Shown: one piece after another, positions 43,981 through 55,600 of the stretch | Numbering within the stretch: position 1 is the stretch's first letter | Layout: each line of letters starts with the position of its first letter | Assembly: GCA_964017045.1 (NCBI GenBank) | Contig: OZ024794.1 | Span: 52,419,608-52,483,607, forward strand | Source of the DNA: Omphiscola glabra | Taxonomy: Eukaryota; Mollusca; Gastropoda; Lymnaeidae | Length of the DNA: 64,000 bases | Reading direction: 5' to 3' | Program-made: the position numbers and the translations under genes | Notes under the pieces: generated by a model | Database searches by the model: none | Seen by the model: the letters and a program-made list of their open reading frames with translations, nothing else | What the model was told of the DNA's origin: nothing

Positions 43981-46055
43981 CTAGCGGATATACCCGGCAA
44001 ATTTGCCTGGATAGCATTCGGAACGAAGGAATTTCAACAGACTACAGCATTATAATTATTCCGATCCCGGTGGGCTCCCTATCCCATCGGTATCTCGCTC
44101 CCGCTAGTATACCGTTTCCCGTTGGGATTCTGATTCCTCTGGATACCAATTCCGGTATGATCCCAGTCCCGTCGGTATTCCGATCCCGGTGGTATCCCGA
44201 TACCAGTGGGATAACGATAGCTGTCGGATCCCGATACGGGTTGGGCACCGGTCTAAGCCTTTTGATATTTATATATAGGTTATAACAGGAAAAATGAGAA
44301 AGGGCCCCCGGAACCAGAGAAATGGATATTATAAGTTCAGTACCCTTCGGTATTTGAATATGGATAGTAAAGTGTAGGTATACTAAGTTTGGTCAAGATC
44401 CTTCTACTCACGCAGGAGTATTTGTTGTTAATTGTATTTGTAACACTACTGAATGTCATTGTAATTCAGTAAGTTATATAATACTTAATATTGCCTATGG
44501 TCCTTTCTTTCTGTTACCTCTGTCATCCTTAATTTTATTCACTCATCTCAAGAATTGAATAGGTCCGATATATCACACAGTTCTTTATTCACATAATTGA
44601 TACAAATATAATTCTTGAATTAGTTAAATCCATGTAACAGATGTAGTTACAATATAACATAAGAAATCTTACACACTTTAATATAATTCTATTCATGAAT
44701 TCACATCACATTGAAATATGGCTTCCCTCTCTCACTGACCAACAAACGTGCCCTCTCTAATGGCGTCCAGCCTCACACTCTAAAAATCATGCTATCTTCC
44801 TACGCCACAAAAAACTAGTCACCCTTATTCTCATCCTATGATTAAATTACTCCGCCACCGTGCATGGGAATAAACAACAGTAGTGTTACAGTATTTATAT
44901 AACTCATATAAGAAAAAACGATATTTTGGGCCCCCGGCCCCAAACGGAATGTCATAAAAAGTTCATAACCCCTAAAGAGTTGCTTCCGGATAATGATGGA
45001 TATATGTGCCAAATTTGGTCAAGATCCATCTACTCATGTAGGAGTATTTGTCGGTCATTTTATTTATATAGCTCATATAAGTAAACATTTATTTCGGGGC
45101 CACCGGCTCCCAATAGAATGTAATAAAAAGTTTATACCCCCTTAAGAGTTTTTTCCGGATAATGATGGATATATGTGCCAAATTTGGTCAAGATCCATCC
45201 ATCCATGTAAGAGTATTAAGCATGTTGACCTATAGAACTTTCTGTAACATTCTAGATTAAATGTATTATCGTCCTCGAACTGTGTAAAAACTGTCTTTTC
45301 TAAGTAATTATTCTTCGAATACGAAACATTATACAACTAAATGCGTTGTTATAGCTATAATACATTATGGCTAAAAGAGGGGGCCCCGGGGGCCCATTGC
45401 ATAATTTTACCAAATTAGTTTTGCCTGAAAAGGGGCCCTATAAAAATCATTCATGTAAGTTATGAAGTTAAAATTTTAAATTTGTCCCATTAAAATCTAT
45501 TGAATAATGCCATAAATATAGCGTTTTAAAGTTATCGAACTTTCTAGAAAATTCTAGATTGGATATTATTAGTTTTAAATCCATCGATGTTTCAGTACGG
45601 ACAGTGTATTGCTACCACGCTTGGCCTATATCCATCAATTCATATAGAACCTATAGTGTTGTCTAAGCCTATTAATATTTATATAGCTCATATTAGGAAA
45701 AATGAAATGGGGCCTCCGGCCCCAGGAGAATGGATATTATGAGTTCAGTACCCTTCGGTATTTGAATATGGATCGTCAAGTGTACGTGTACTAAGTTTTA
45801 TCGATATCTATCCATTCACGTAGGAGTATTTGTTTGAACATTTTTTATATGGCTCATATAAGAAAAAAAACGAATTCGGGGCCCCCGGCCCCAAACGAAA
45901 TGTTCTTAAAAGTTCTCAACCCCTTAAGAGTTCCTTCTGGATAATGATGGATATATGTGCCAAGTTTGGTCAAGATCCATCAATCCGTGTAAAAGCCTTT
46001 GTGGAACAGACAAACAAACAGATTTTCACTTTTATATATATATATGATATGATAT
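43981..46055 (+). repeat. Unclassified interspersed repeat, copy 1, about 2.1 kb
   Basis: Starts ctagcggatatacccggc and ends ttttcacttttatatatata then tgatatgatatga. Inside, a block containing tttatatagctcatataagg, then ggggcccccggcccc, ggataatgatggatatatgt and tttggtcaagatccatc is repeated several times at 130-190 bp spacing. At 44055-44250 a short gatcccggtgg/tatcccgat repeat runs. No protein is encoded. Elements with an ACCCGGC head and a short A/T-rich microsatellite tail are common in invertebrates, but I cannot give the superfamily. Confidence 0.65.
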
Positions 46056-46057
46056 GA

Positions 46058-47245
46058 CTAGCCGATATACCCGGCGTGGCCCGGGATTGCATTAGGACCC
46101 CGATCCCGGTGACCTACAGATCCCGTTAGGATACTGTTCTCTGTTGGATCCCGTTCCATCAAGGAATTCTACTTTCCAATGTTATCCTATTTCCGGATAG
46201 GATCCCGATTTGATTGTGACATAGATATTGCGTTTAAAGCTATGGAACTTTCTGGAACATTCTAGATTAAATGTATTATCCTCCTCGAACCGTGTAAAAA
46301 CTGTCTTGTTTAAGTAATTATTTTGTAAACTTGAAAAATTATACGACTAAATGCATTTCTATAACTGTAGTACATTTAAGTTAATAGATGGGCCCCGGGG
46401 GCCCATTCCATAATTGTACTGAATTAGTTTTGCCTGAGATGAGGCCCTATAAATATCATTCAGGTAAGTTACGATGTTAAATTTTAAATTTGTCCCATTA
46501 AAATCTATTGAATAATGCCATAAATATAGCGTTTTAAAGTTATCGAACTTTCTAGAAAATTCTAGATTGGATATTATTAGTTTTAAATCCATCGATGTTT
46601 CAGTACGGACAGTGAAGTGCATTGCTACCACTCTAGGCCTATATCCATCAAATCACATAGAACCTAAAGTGTTTTCAGAGCCTATTAATATTTATATAGC
46701 TTATATAAGGAAAAATGAAATGGGGCCCCCGGCCCCCCAGGAATGGATATTATGAGTTCGGTACCCTTTAGTATTTGAGTATGGATAATCAAGTGTATGT
46801 GAACTAAGTTCAGTCAAGATCCATCAACTCATGTAGTAAGTATTAAGCCTATCGCTATTTATATAGCTCATATAAGGAAAAATGAAATGGGGCCCCAGAA
46901 GAATGGATATTATGAGTTCAGTACTCTTCGGTATTTGTATATGGATAATCAAGTCTATGTGTACTAAGTTTGGTCAAGATCCATCTAGAAATGTAAGAGT
47001 ATTTGTTAATTTTAGTTATAAAGCTCAAATAAGGAACAAAACGAATTCGGGGCCCCCGGCCCGAAACGGAATGTTATAAAAAGTTCATAACCCCCTAAAA
47101 ATTTCTTCCGGATAATGATGGATTTGTGGCTAAGTTTGGTCAAGATCCATCAATCCATGTAAAAGTCTTTGTGGAACGGACAAACAAATTTTCACTTTTA
47201 TATATATATATGATATGATATGATATGATATGATATGATATGATA
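46058..47245 (+). repeat. Unclassified interspersed repeat, copy 2, about 1.2 kb
   Basis: Begins ctagccgatatacccggcgt directly after the tail of copy 1 and ends in the same ttttcacttttatatatata followed by a (tgata)n run of about eight units (47210-47245). It shares long blocks with copy 1, for example aaatctattgaataatgcca followed by taaatatagcgttttaaagt. Confidence 0.7.
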
Positions 47246-48430
47246 ATAGTTGTTGATGAGACAATTCAGAGTAATCGACCCTCAGCGTTAAACTTCGTAA
47301 TTAAAAGTCCTGGAATTGTTTGATGGAGTTCCGTATTAAAAGCAATAATTATTGCCTCTTTTGTAACATCCGTCGATAAAGCATGAGTGATGTCTTGTCG
47401 AGCTTTAGATAAATGTCGTACAAATCTTAAAAGAGTCCAGACACACACAGATACTGGAAATTAAATATGTAAGGTAATTGTGTTCTAAAATGGGAGAATA
47501 TCAAACAACTGACCTTTATCACAAAATCCGAAATCATTTTTAAGTTGTCTTTCTTTGCATGCAAGTTTTAGGTCAAGGCCAAATGGTAAACTGATATAGC
47601 AGAGTCGTTATTGTCAAGGTTATAGATAAGAAGAGAACCGTCCATCTACTATTTATTTAGGCTTAAACAGTTACGAATTATGCTCAGTATAAAGTGCTAT
47701 GTAAAGATTCTTAAACATGCTAAACATGACGTAGGTATGCAGTCACTTTTATGTCATGTTTTTTTTTAGTTTTGTGAGATTGCGCCGTTTAAAATACAGA
47801 TGTGTAAAAGGTCGTCGACATAGCATATTATCGACATAGCATATCATCGACATAGCATATCATCGACATAGCATATCATCGACATAGCATATCATCGACA
47901 TAGCATATCATCAGTTGGAGTTTGGGAGTTTTAGTCAGTTAAATTATTTAGTCACGCAATAATGTAAAGATTATTTTGACATGACTTAAAAATAATTTCT
48001 TTAGAAAAGTTAAATCTAAATCTCACTGAGATAATAATGTCTTCAAATATCTCGTATCATCTGTTCATCAACTATTATTTGCAAAAAAAAATTAATTAAA
48101 AATGAGTGAAAGTAATATTTACGATATTAGATGCATATATGAGCAATAGTTCGCTTGTCTAAGTCTAGCGGTCGACGCGGGATATACCCACATTTGCCTC
48201 TTTAAAGGAATATATGTGGCTCTTTTTTAATACTTTTTTTTTTCTATAATGACATGCTGCTCCCAGAATATTTTCTCAAGAGATATAATTTATAAAAAAT
48301 ATATCCTCACTCAAATAAGGCTGTAGACCCCTTGTCTAGCTTGATATAGATATTCTTTAGTGGCGGTAAAAATGTCTCTACCTTTTATACAATGGACACC
48401 TTTCAATCTACTCGTCAATGTATCATTGGT
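47246..48430. other. Unassigned stretch containing a 16-bp array
   Basis: Apart from the array at 47815-47912, no feature is supported. Confidence 0.4.
47815..47912. repeat. 16-bp minisatellite, six copies
   Basis: cgacatagcatatcat repeats six times with one variant (cgacatagcatattat). Confidence 0.95.
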
Positions 48431-48446
48431 TATATGAGCCATTCAT

Positions 48447-48632
48447 TCAGCGCTCGCGTGCAACTTGAGTCAGTTTTTCTGGGCTGTCCACATTAGTGCG
48501 GTCAGGGAAAGTGAGCTTGGTGGCAATCTGCAAATATGACCAATGCATCTCCAGCGACGGGTTTTTAAAATGTATGATCTTGGTGTTGATGCTCAAGTTG
48601 CAAGATCTCCGGTATGTAATGGATGTCAACAT
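48447..48632 (-). CDS. Coding-like block, possible terminal exon
   Basis: The minus frame reads SCNLSINTKIIHFKNPSLEM, HWSYLQIATKLTFPDRTNVD, SPEKLTQVARER and stops at TGA (48447-48449). Codon use and composition are unlike the AT-rich background. The frame stays open for another 41 codons beyond the TGA (from MAHITNDTL). A splice acceptor is possible at the cggag before ATCTTGC, but the pyrimidine tract is poor. It could be the last exon of a minus-strand gene, a fragment of a mobile element protein, or a pseudogene. No family is recognised. Confidence 0.32.
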   Translation of the reverse strand: MLTSITYRRSCNLSINTKIIHFKNPSLEMHWSYLQIATKLTFPDRTNVDSPEKLTQVARER

Positions 48633-48869
48633 AAAAATCTATGATTTACCGACCCTTACGTTGATTTTGTCTCACAGTCACCATCTGTTGAGTCCATCAC
48701 TCACTAGGAACTAATGCCAGATTAATTCCCCGTTGGATTCGCAATCCGGCAAGTTTCAAGATGCTAGTGGGAAGACTATGACTACTAAGAGAATATTTGA
48801 AACTCTATTGTAAAATAGGCATTACATTTTACTTTACGGAAATAGTCTAGATTTAAATATGATTGTATA

Positions 48870-49330
48870 AATCTGCGGTATAACAGAGAGTGGGACATTA
48901 GAATATTACTATAGTTCAGGGACGTAAAAAAGAGTGTGTGGTTGTGAACCCGGAGAGTGTGAGTGGGGGGGGGGGGGTAACGCTAATTTAGATTCTTATA
49001 CAGTACGTTAGTTGAATGTATGTTTTGCCAAGTAACTTTATTAGATGGGAAGTTCTCGGCATTGCGGCCGACATTGTTTTGGGGGCTATATAGCTATTGT
49101 TGTAATAAAACTGCGGTGAAAAGTGGGGGTGGGACATTCGAATATTAATTTAGTTCAGGGGCTGTGACGTACCGGGTCGGGGAGAGGGTAGCACTAATTG
49201 GGAATCTTATAAAGTGCGTTGTTTAAGCGTGTTTTGTCAAGTGACTCTATTAGATGGCAAGTTCACGCATTGCGTTCGCCATTGTTTGGCTAGCAATAGC
49301 TAGTTTCTTAAAATAATTTGCCACATGTTC
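48870..49330. repeat. Two-copy tandem duplication, about 237 bp
   Basis: ctgcggtataacagagagtg then ggacattagaatatta (from 48872) recurs as ctgcggtgaaaagtgggggt then ggacattcgaatatta (from about 49109). Both are followed by agttcagggac/gctgt, a G-rich block, gctaatt, cttata-a-gt-cgtt, ttttg(c/t)caagt, ttattagatgg and cattgcg. It abuts the LINE fragment at 49345. Confidence 0.85.
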
Positions 49331-49344
49331 CATTAATATGTATG

Positions 49345-50215
49345 CTAAGTACTGTGCCCTAAATGCAAGTTCGGAAATTACAATGCAGCACAAATGTGAT
49401 CGCTTTGCTAAGGCTTGGAACAAGTGCGAACTCGCCATCAATCCGAAAAAAATAGTGATTTTGCACCAGCCAGCTCTAGGGAAAGCTTACAGAGAACCTT
49501 AAATATCATTGAAGGGACAGAATCTCCAAGCTGTAGAAAAATTCACATCTCCAGGTCAATAACAATAAATGATGATATCAATAACCAAATTTTCAAAGCA
49601 AATGTTGCATTTGGAAGGCTGCGCAGAAGTGTATGGGAGCGAAAGAGTCTCAATCTTGTCACTAAGCTCAAGGCAATAGTCTTAACATCTCTCCGATATA
49701 CTAGCGAAAGGTGGACAATGTACAGCAGACATGCTATACAGCTAAACCATCTCCACCTACGCTGCCTACGTAGACTTCTTTGCATAATATGGTAAGACAG
49801 AGTCCCTGAGACAGAGGCCCTACGGCTGGCCCATTGTATCATCATCCACACGCTCCTACAAAAAGGACAAGTCAGATGGGCAGGGCATGTTGTAAGAATG
49901 ACAGACAGCAGACTTTCCAAACGGCTATTGTTCTGTAAACTCTCCAGTGGAAAGCGCTTAACTGGTGGGCAGAAGGAAGGACTGTCTAACAGTTCACTTA
50001 ACTCCATGGACATTTACCTTGATTAGTGGGAGACACTTGCCATGGACCTATGCAAGCTGTTCTAGGAGACATACTGTCGGAGCAAAATTCTCACGCACCG
50101 ATCATGACCAAAGAAAGCGCATGGCTAGAAAAAGCAAAATCAACTCAAACTCAACTAGGACTCACCGTGTAATATAGCATTGGTCATCTTCCTTAGCATG
50201 CGAAGGAAACAATGA
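49345..50215 (+). pseudogene. LINE C-terminal half with zinc-finger-type tail, decayed
   Basis: Starts just after RT motif C (YCALNASSE ... MQHKCDRF, the family consensus being YADDCAL). It continues through INPKK and ILHQP, the thumb region, LTSLRYTSERWTMYSRH (YGSESW-type motif), LNHLHLRCLRRLL, VRWAGHVVRM, KLSSGKRLTGGQ, and a tail matching the RIGLISHLR-type zinc finger at about 50180-50210. Several frameshifts and stops interrupt it, so only 126 codons remain open (49415-49795). These are the C-terminal hallmarks of snail-type endonuclease-reverse transcriptases. It is a third LINE lineage in the window. A 156-codon antisense frame is a shadow. Confidence 0.85.
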
Positions 50216-50328
50216 AGTGAACCCAAATTTCTTAGCTTATGTCTTGATTCGCAGAGCCTAATATATTCACTAGGCGGCCCTTTGAAGAAAAAAAAAGGCT
50301 TACCGACTCATGCCTTAGAACGGTTCCA

Positions 50329-50470
50329 TGACAAAACGACAAGTGACAAAATGACAAGGGACAAAACGTTTTGTCATCTTTTCGTTTTGTCACCTTGTCG
50401 TTTTGTCACTTTGTCGTTTTGTCACCTTGTCGTTTTGTCACCTTGTCGTTTTGTCACTTGTCGTTTTGTC
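50329..50470. repeat. Inverted repeat of 16-bp minisatellite
   Basis: gacaaaacgacaagtg (50329-50344) and its exact reverse complement cacttgtcgttttgtc (50455-50470) bound an array of ttgtcgttttgtcacc units that switches orientation at acaaaacgttttgt near 50369. The layout resembles the foldback element at 14.4 kb on a smaller scale. Confidence 0.85.
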
Positions 50471-52091
50471 TGGTTACCCCTTAGGACATACTAGAATCAT
50501 ATCGATGGGGTCGCTCCATAAGAGCTGGTAAATTAATTTATGTCACGCTATTCTTAATGAAAAACTGAAGGTGCCTAAAATAATGTACATCACCTTTAGA
50601 GACCTTCTAAAAAAAAGTCATGTTGAAGTCTCCTGACAACTTTCGTCCCATCAACATTTTAAGTAACATTACGCATTAAATTAATGCAAGTCATGCCGCA
50701 CACAGGTATTGTGCTCCTGTAAGTAAACTTCTCTCTTAAGAAACGTTGCCCCAACGCCCACCCCATTCCCCCAACTTCATCATTTTAACCAGTTTTCTTT
50801 TTATTAATTTTCAATTCATTCGTTAAATTTGATCTAGCCCACAAGCAGCCTAAGAGCCAGGTGAAAAGTGGCATGATTTATAGGCTAGGGCTGCCCATTT
50901 TGAAGGGGGTGGTGGCTTTCATTGGAACCCAAATTTCATTTCGCAATCAGAAGCAGCAACCGAGTGCCGGAATCTCGTTAATGGATAGAATGACCTATAA
51001 CCAGTAACAGTTGTAATAGACGTTGTCCTGGCCATTTTAGGTTCGGAGAATCAGCTGTTGCCTCACAACAGTCCCACCTCCCACGCGGCTGGTGGTTCCT
51101 AGGGAGCGACAAGATCGATACATCTTGACACAAGCTGTTGTCCTGTAGGAGTTGCCATGGATAAAGTTAAATTTACATTTAACTGCCTTAGGGACTTGGT
51201 GTTGATTTTGCCCTTGGTTTACTCCCGGTGTCATTCTAAGGATGTGAACAGTTGCAATTAGGGTTTCTCATTTCCCTGGATTCAGCTTAACCCGGGAAAA
51301 CGGGATAAAATTGAGTACCGGGATGGGATAAATTCTTGGGAAATTCTTTATATTATATAAGTATAATAAAAATTGGACTGGGATCCCGCTTGAGAAACCG
51401 TAGTTGCAAGGCAGCGGACATTTAGGGAGTTTTCTTCCTCTCTAAAGTAGATGTATAATAAATATAATCGCTAAATTTAGTGCAAATTTTTAGTCGCAAG
51501 CCGAGTCGTAACGCTTTTTTTCGCCGTAGTTACATGCAAATTGGTATGATATTTTGTATTATATATGTATGAATGTATGTATTGTTAAATGAGTTAGCCT
51601 TGACAATGACAAGTTTAAAAAATAGTCTAAAAAAAAGCACAACACTATTATGTTGATGACATGTATCTAGAAATATATATAATTTCATCACACAGATCAT
51701 CACTTCCATTTAACTTTTAGTCCACTTCCAGTGAGGCTTTTGCAAGTTTTGTGCTATAAGCGAGAACAAAAAGTGCCTCTCCGCCCCTTAAGCATAAATG
51801 TTTACTGCATTTAAGGAAACTGCATTTTGTACTAATTTTGTAGTATTAGATCTATGCGAATGATGAAAATGGTAATTAATATTTTTATTATAATTTACAA
51901 AAAGACTTAAATTCTTAAAATAGCCTTAAGATTAAGATCATTTAAAATATTTTTTTTTTTAATTTAACAGTTTATTTCAAGATAAAAATTATTTTCAAGC
52001 TTCCGCAGAGTATTTAAAAAAGTATGCTCCAGAAACAAAAACATCCTTAACAGAAAATGTTATCAAAGTGTCTTAACAATAACAGTATCTT
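50471..52091. other. Unassigned stretch
   Basis: No firm feature. A 14-residue KSPDNFRPINILSN-like string (about 50635-50680) could be a LINE RT scrap. ggagaggcactttttgttct on the minus strand (about 51760-51780) may be the 3' untranslated end of the hAT gene next to it. Confidence 0.35.
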
Positions 52092-52319
52092 TTAAGAACA
52101 ATATACTTTTCTTGCTTTTGCATAAGTAAAATCCTTTATTATTTCATACATATCCCACTCCCCTGCAATCGTTCTTTGTCTGGAAATTGTAGCAAAATCA
52201 ACCACACGATCTTGAGAAATGATAGAACAAAGATATGTTTTTATGAGTTTGAGCTTTGAAAAGTTCCTCTCAGCACTCGCAATAGTGATTGGGAGTATTA
52301 GCCCAAAAACAATTTCACT
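52092..52319 (-). pseudogene. hAT transposase C-terminal dimerisation domain
   Basis: Minus frame of 75 codons without an ATG: EIVFGLILPITIASAERNFS, then KLKLIKTYLCSIISQDRV. This is the hAT family dimerisation motif (LPVTVASAERSFSKLKLIKT, common in TTF-type/ZMYM1-like hAT transposases). It ends at a TAA at 52092-52094. The poly(A)/(T) tract just upstream breaks the frame. The catalytic domain was not found, although a protein-like block lies at 52545-52650. It is the only clear hAT transposase in a window full of hAT MITEs. Confidence 0.8.
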
Positions 52320-52544
52320 GATTAAAAAAAAAAAGCCCTATCCTTGATGTCATTGTATAATTTCTACAAAACATAAAGTGACTACTTTCAAAGGCATAAT
52401 TTCATATATTAATATAGAAAAGTGCCGCTCTAGGCAGCCACCTACACCACCTATTCCTAAACCCGACAATGTCCACTACCAACACAAGTTCTCATCCGAT
52501 CAAAAGTAAAATAAATAAATAAATAAAAAATATGATAATTTACC

Positions 52545-52650
52545 TGCAACTTCTTCATTCATAATTTTCATCTCACTAGTGGATAAGTAATATTTGGACG
52601 TTTCTGATGAAACATCAAGACCTTGCCACCCGAGTATAGCTCTTGAACAA
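52545..52650 (-). CDS. Coding-like block upstream of the hAT domain
   Basis: The minus frame reads RAILGWQGLDVSSETSKYYL then STSEMKIMNEEVA and meets a GCAG|GTAAAT donor-like site. A possible acceptor (ttgttcaag) lies just upstream. It may be a host exon or part of the degraded hAT transposase next to it; its phases fit none of the other exon candidates. Confidence 0.25.
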
Positions 52651-52659
52651 ATAATATTA

Positions 52660-55600
52660 ATGCATTTAAGTCGCGGAAGTGTGAGTTAAGTGTTCAGAGT
52701 TAACAAGATAGATGAATAACTAGCTAATGAAAGCTAGATGAAAATTACACATTAGGATAATATAATGTCAAGATAAAAAAAATCACCGTTGTTCTTGATC
52801 TAAGCACCTCAACGTCTTGTCTAAATCGAAAAAAATTGTGTTGGAAATGATCAATAATTGTAATTCCTAAATATTATTAGCCATGTCAATAGCACAGCTT
52901 CCCGCATTCTTTCCATATACTTCGACCTCCCTGTTCTACGGTTGACTTTCTGGGGCTGAGGGGGTGGGGGTGGCGGCTATGTCATTGATCGCTTTTCAAT
53001 GCAAGGTCGGGTCGTCATTGGTGCTTTCCAGTCATCATGTTGGTGGAGGTCCTTGGTGGATTCATTCGTCATCTGGGTCGTGATCCCAGCTAATTTTTCA
53101 AATAATATTTATATATATAGGCCTATATTTTGTAATGTGGAAAGATAATCGTGTCACAAGTGGTTGTGGACCTGAGAGAGACAGAGAGAATTATGGGTTC
53201 CATTTGCTCTCTGGCATTATATAATTCTATCGTGTCAGTCATTTTTGCTATGCTAAACATAGTGCATATTAACGAATGTATTTCAATCGATTACCATCAA
53301 AATCGCTCTTTACCATTGCGATCGTTTGAACCGGATCAGTTCTGATTCTAATAGAAATACCATTTTATGTATTTGTCTGCGATCTACTAACTTTTTCTTC
53401 AAACTCTGTGATTACACTGGCAACAGTTTTAAGTTCATATTAGAATTTTTATAAATCTGTTTGGTGCCCCATTTTCCACAGACTATTTGACGTCATGTTT
53501 GACTCTATTCCCCTCTCCACAACGACGCCCTATATCCATCACCCCTTTACACTGCCCCAATAAAGTCTGCTTGGTTGGCCTACTTTCCCCCTATCCCGCC
53601 TTTCCACACACACACGATACATTTTCGTCTTGGTTGGTGCAAGCAGTGCAGAGCTCTCTCCCAGTGCGTCCAAACCAATGCCACTGAAATGTCAGTCACG
53701 TTGTCTGTGTTGTCTGTGTTAAAACCGACTGTGTAGAGAGGGTTAGTCCTCTAACCAGGTGGCAAACTCTAAGGACGGTCAAAAGAGTCAAAAAAGACCT
53801 TCCCTAAAACCCTTTGGCAATTGTATAGTGATAGTTTTCCAACTACATTTGGATATATTGGTCCATACTTGTGCGCAACTTATACCACCTATACATTCAT
53901 TTTATGTTTAGTCCCGTCGCCACTAAAACCCAAATACTAATACACATTCACTCGTTTAGGAATGGTCCTATTGCTTATGAATCCCCAGAGTAAAGTTTGT
54001 TTGTAGAATTGTTGACTTTTTGCGTGGAGCCATGGATTTAGTCCAATTTAAATTAGATCGAGTTTCTTGCTCTAGTTAATTAATTTAAAGAGTAAAGATA
54101 CTGAAACATTTCCAAATGTCTCAAGACTATTTTTTTTTTTTTTAAAGAACAATTTAAACATTGTTTTATGTTTTTAATGTTACTGGAACTGATGAATTTA
54201 AAAACTTAACAGAATTTCCAAATTACACTCTTATTACATATTTAAAATACACTACGTTTGTTTATAAGTAATTCTTTTTCAGAACTGACATTTATTAATT
54301 TAAATTTAAGTATTGCGACCCTCTTCACTAGGAGAGCCGCCATGTCACTTTTGGAGGCCCCTGACACTTGTCGGTTTTGTGCCCCCTGCATTCAAAGTTG
54401 ATGTTTAAAAAATATGACTTAACACAACTTTGGACGCCGCAGGGGCTGAAGGGCCCACGCGCCGGCTCTGCTCTTTAGATCAACTTGCTTCGGGTCTAAT
54501 TAATCTCTTGATTTGCATGCATGTTTAATGTAAATACATTGCACACACTATTTGAACGATAAAACGTTTAACACGCGTGTCAGACACGGTATTGCTTCAT
54601 TTTTATACTTAAATTTGAATAGTTTTCTATGGAATTAATAATATTTCAAGATTATTTTTTTTATTAAAGTAAAAAGAAGTACGCCACTTATTTTGAGTCA
54701 TTCATTTCAAACAAATAAAAGATAAAAAATTTGGAAACACTTTTCTTAAATGTAAAATTATTTACACAAATATTTTCAATCAATATTCCATCTATAAACA
54801 AAAGGTATCCTTTTTTTTTTTTTTTCTTTGTCTCAATTTCAATAATTTTTTAGATTTATACCCTCTAATCTTTTTGATTGGCCAAGCTTTTACAGTATGT
54901 AAACATTATAACAATAGTATCATTAACTTAAACAGACTGATTCATTAAAAACTGGAAGATGTTCACACACATTGACTTTCATGAGTCAGCTAAGCGAATA
55001 TTCTTAACATTTTAACTCTTTCAGCGATATTATTATTCATGACAAGGGTGAGTCAAGTGCCCAGATGCCAGACATTGAAACCGTCTCTGGATATGAATAA
55101 ATATAAATTCACTTTTTACGTAACTCTGTGCAGAGTCATACCTATTATGTAACTAAACTCACTTTACTCAACTTTAGATTAAATAAACTCATTATATCCT
55201 TTAAAAATCAGAATATAGTGAAATTTTAGTGTCCAAAGACGAATTTCAAAATTCCTGAGATCTTTCAGAAATTTCCAAAGGGGGTGTGTAAGCTTTTTTG
55301 GTCTCCGAAGGCCATAATTTAAGCTAGAATCCACTGTTTAATTTCCTTTCCGTGTCTCTACTATTTTTTTTCAATATAGCCCGAGTGCAACTAGTGGTGT
55401 TTTGAGGAAAATACGTTTTTTTGCTCCTCCATCTTAGGCCAAAAAATGATATCTTGTGTTAGTTTCTTAAAAAAAAATTCTATTTTTCTTTGTGTAAAGT
55501 TAAGATATTGACGTCATCAGAAGCACAGACGACGGCCCTCGTGTAATCCCATTCCCAATTCTTCCCCATTAAGTCAAGCAGACAAATTCGATCGATTCCT

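Noticed and set aside
49543..50013. 156-codon minus-strand ORF
   Set aside because: It is the antisense shadow of the LINE C-terminal fragment on the plus strand, which has clear RT-family motifs.
50630..50700. LINE RT scrap (SPDNFRPIN-like)
   Set aside because: Fourteen residues are too few to support a feature without a search.
53470..53700. GC-rich block with open frames on both strands
   Set aside because: Open in two minus frames and one plus frame at once, with low-complexity composition; more likely a repeat than an exon, and the splice sites are not convincing.
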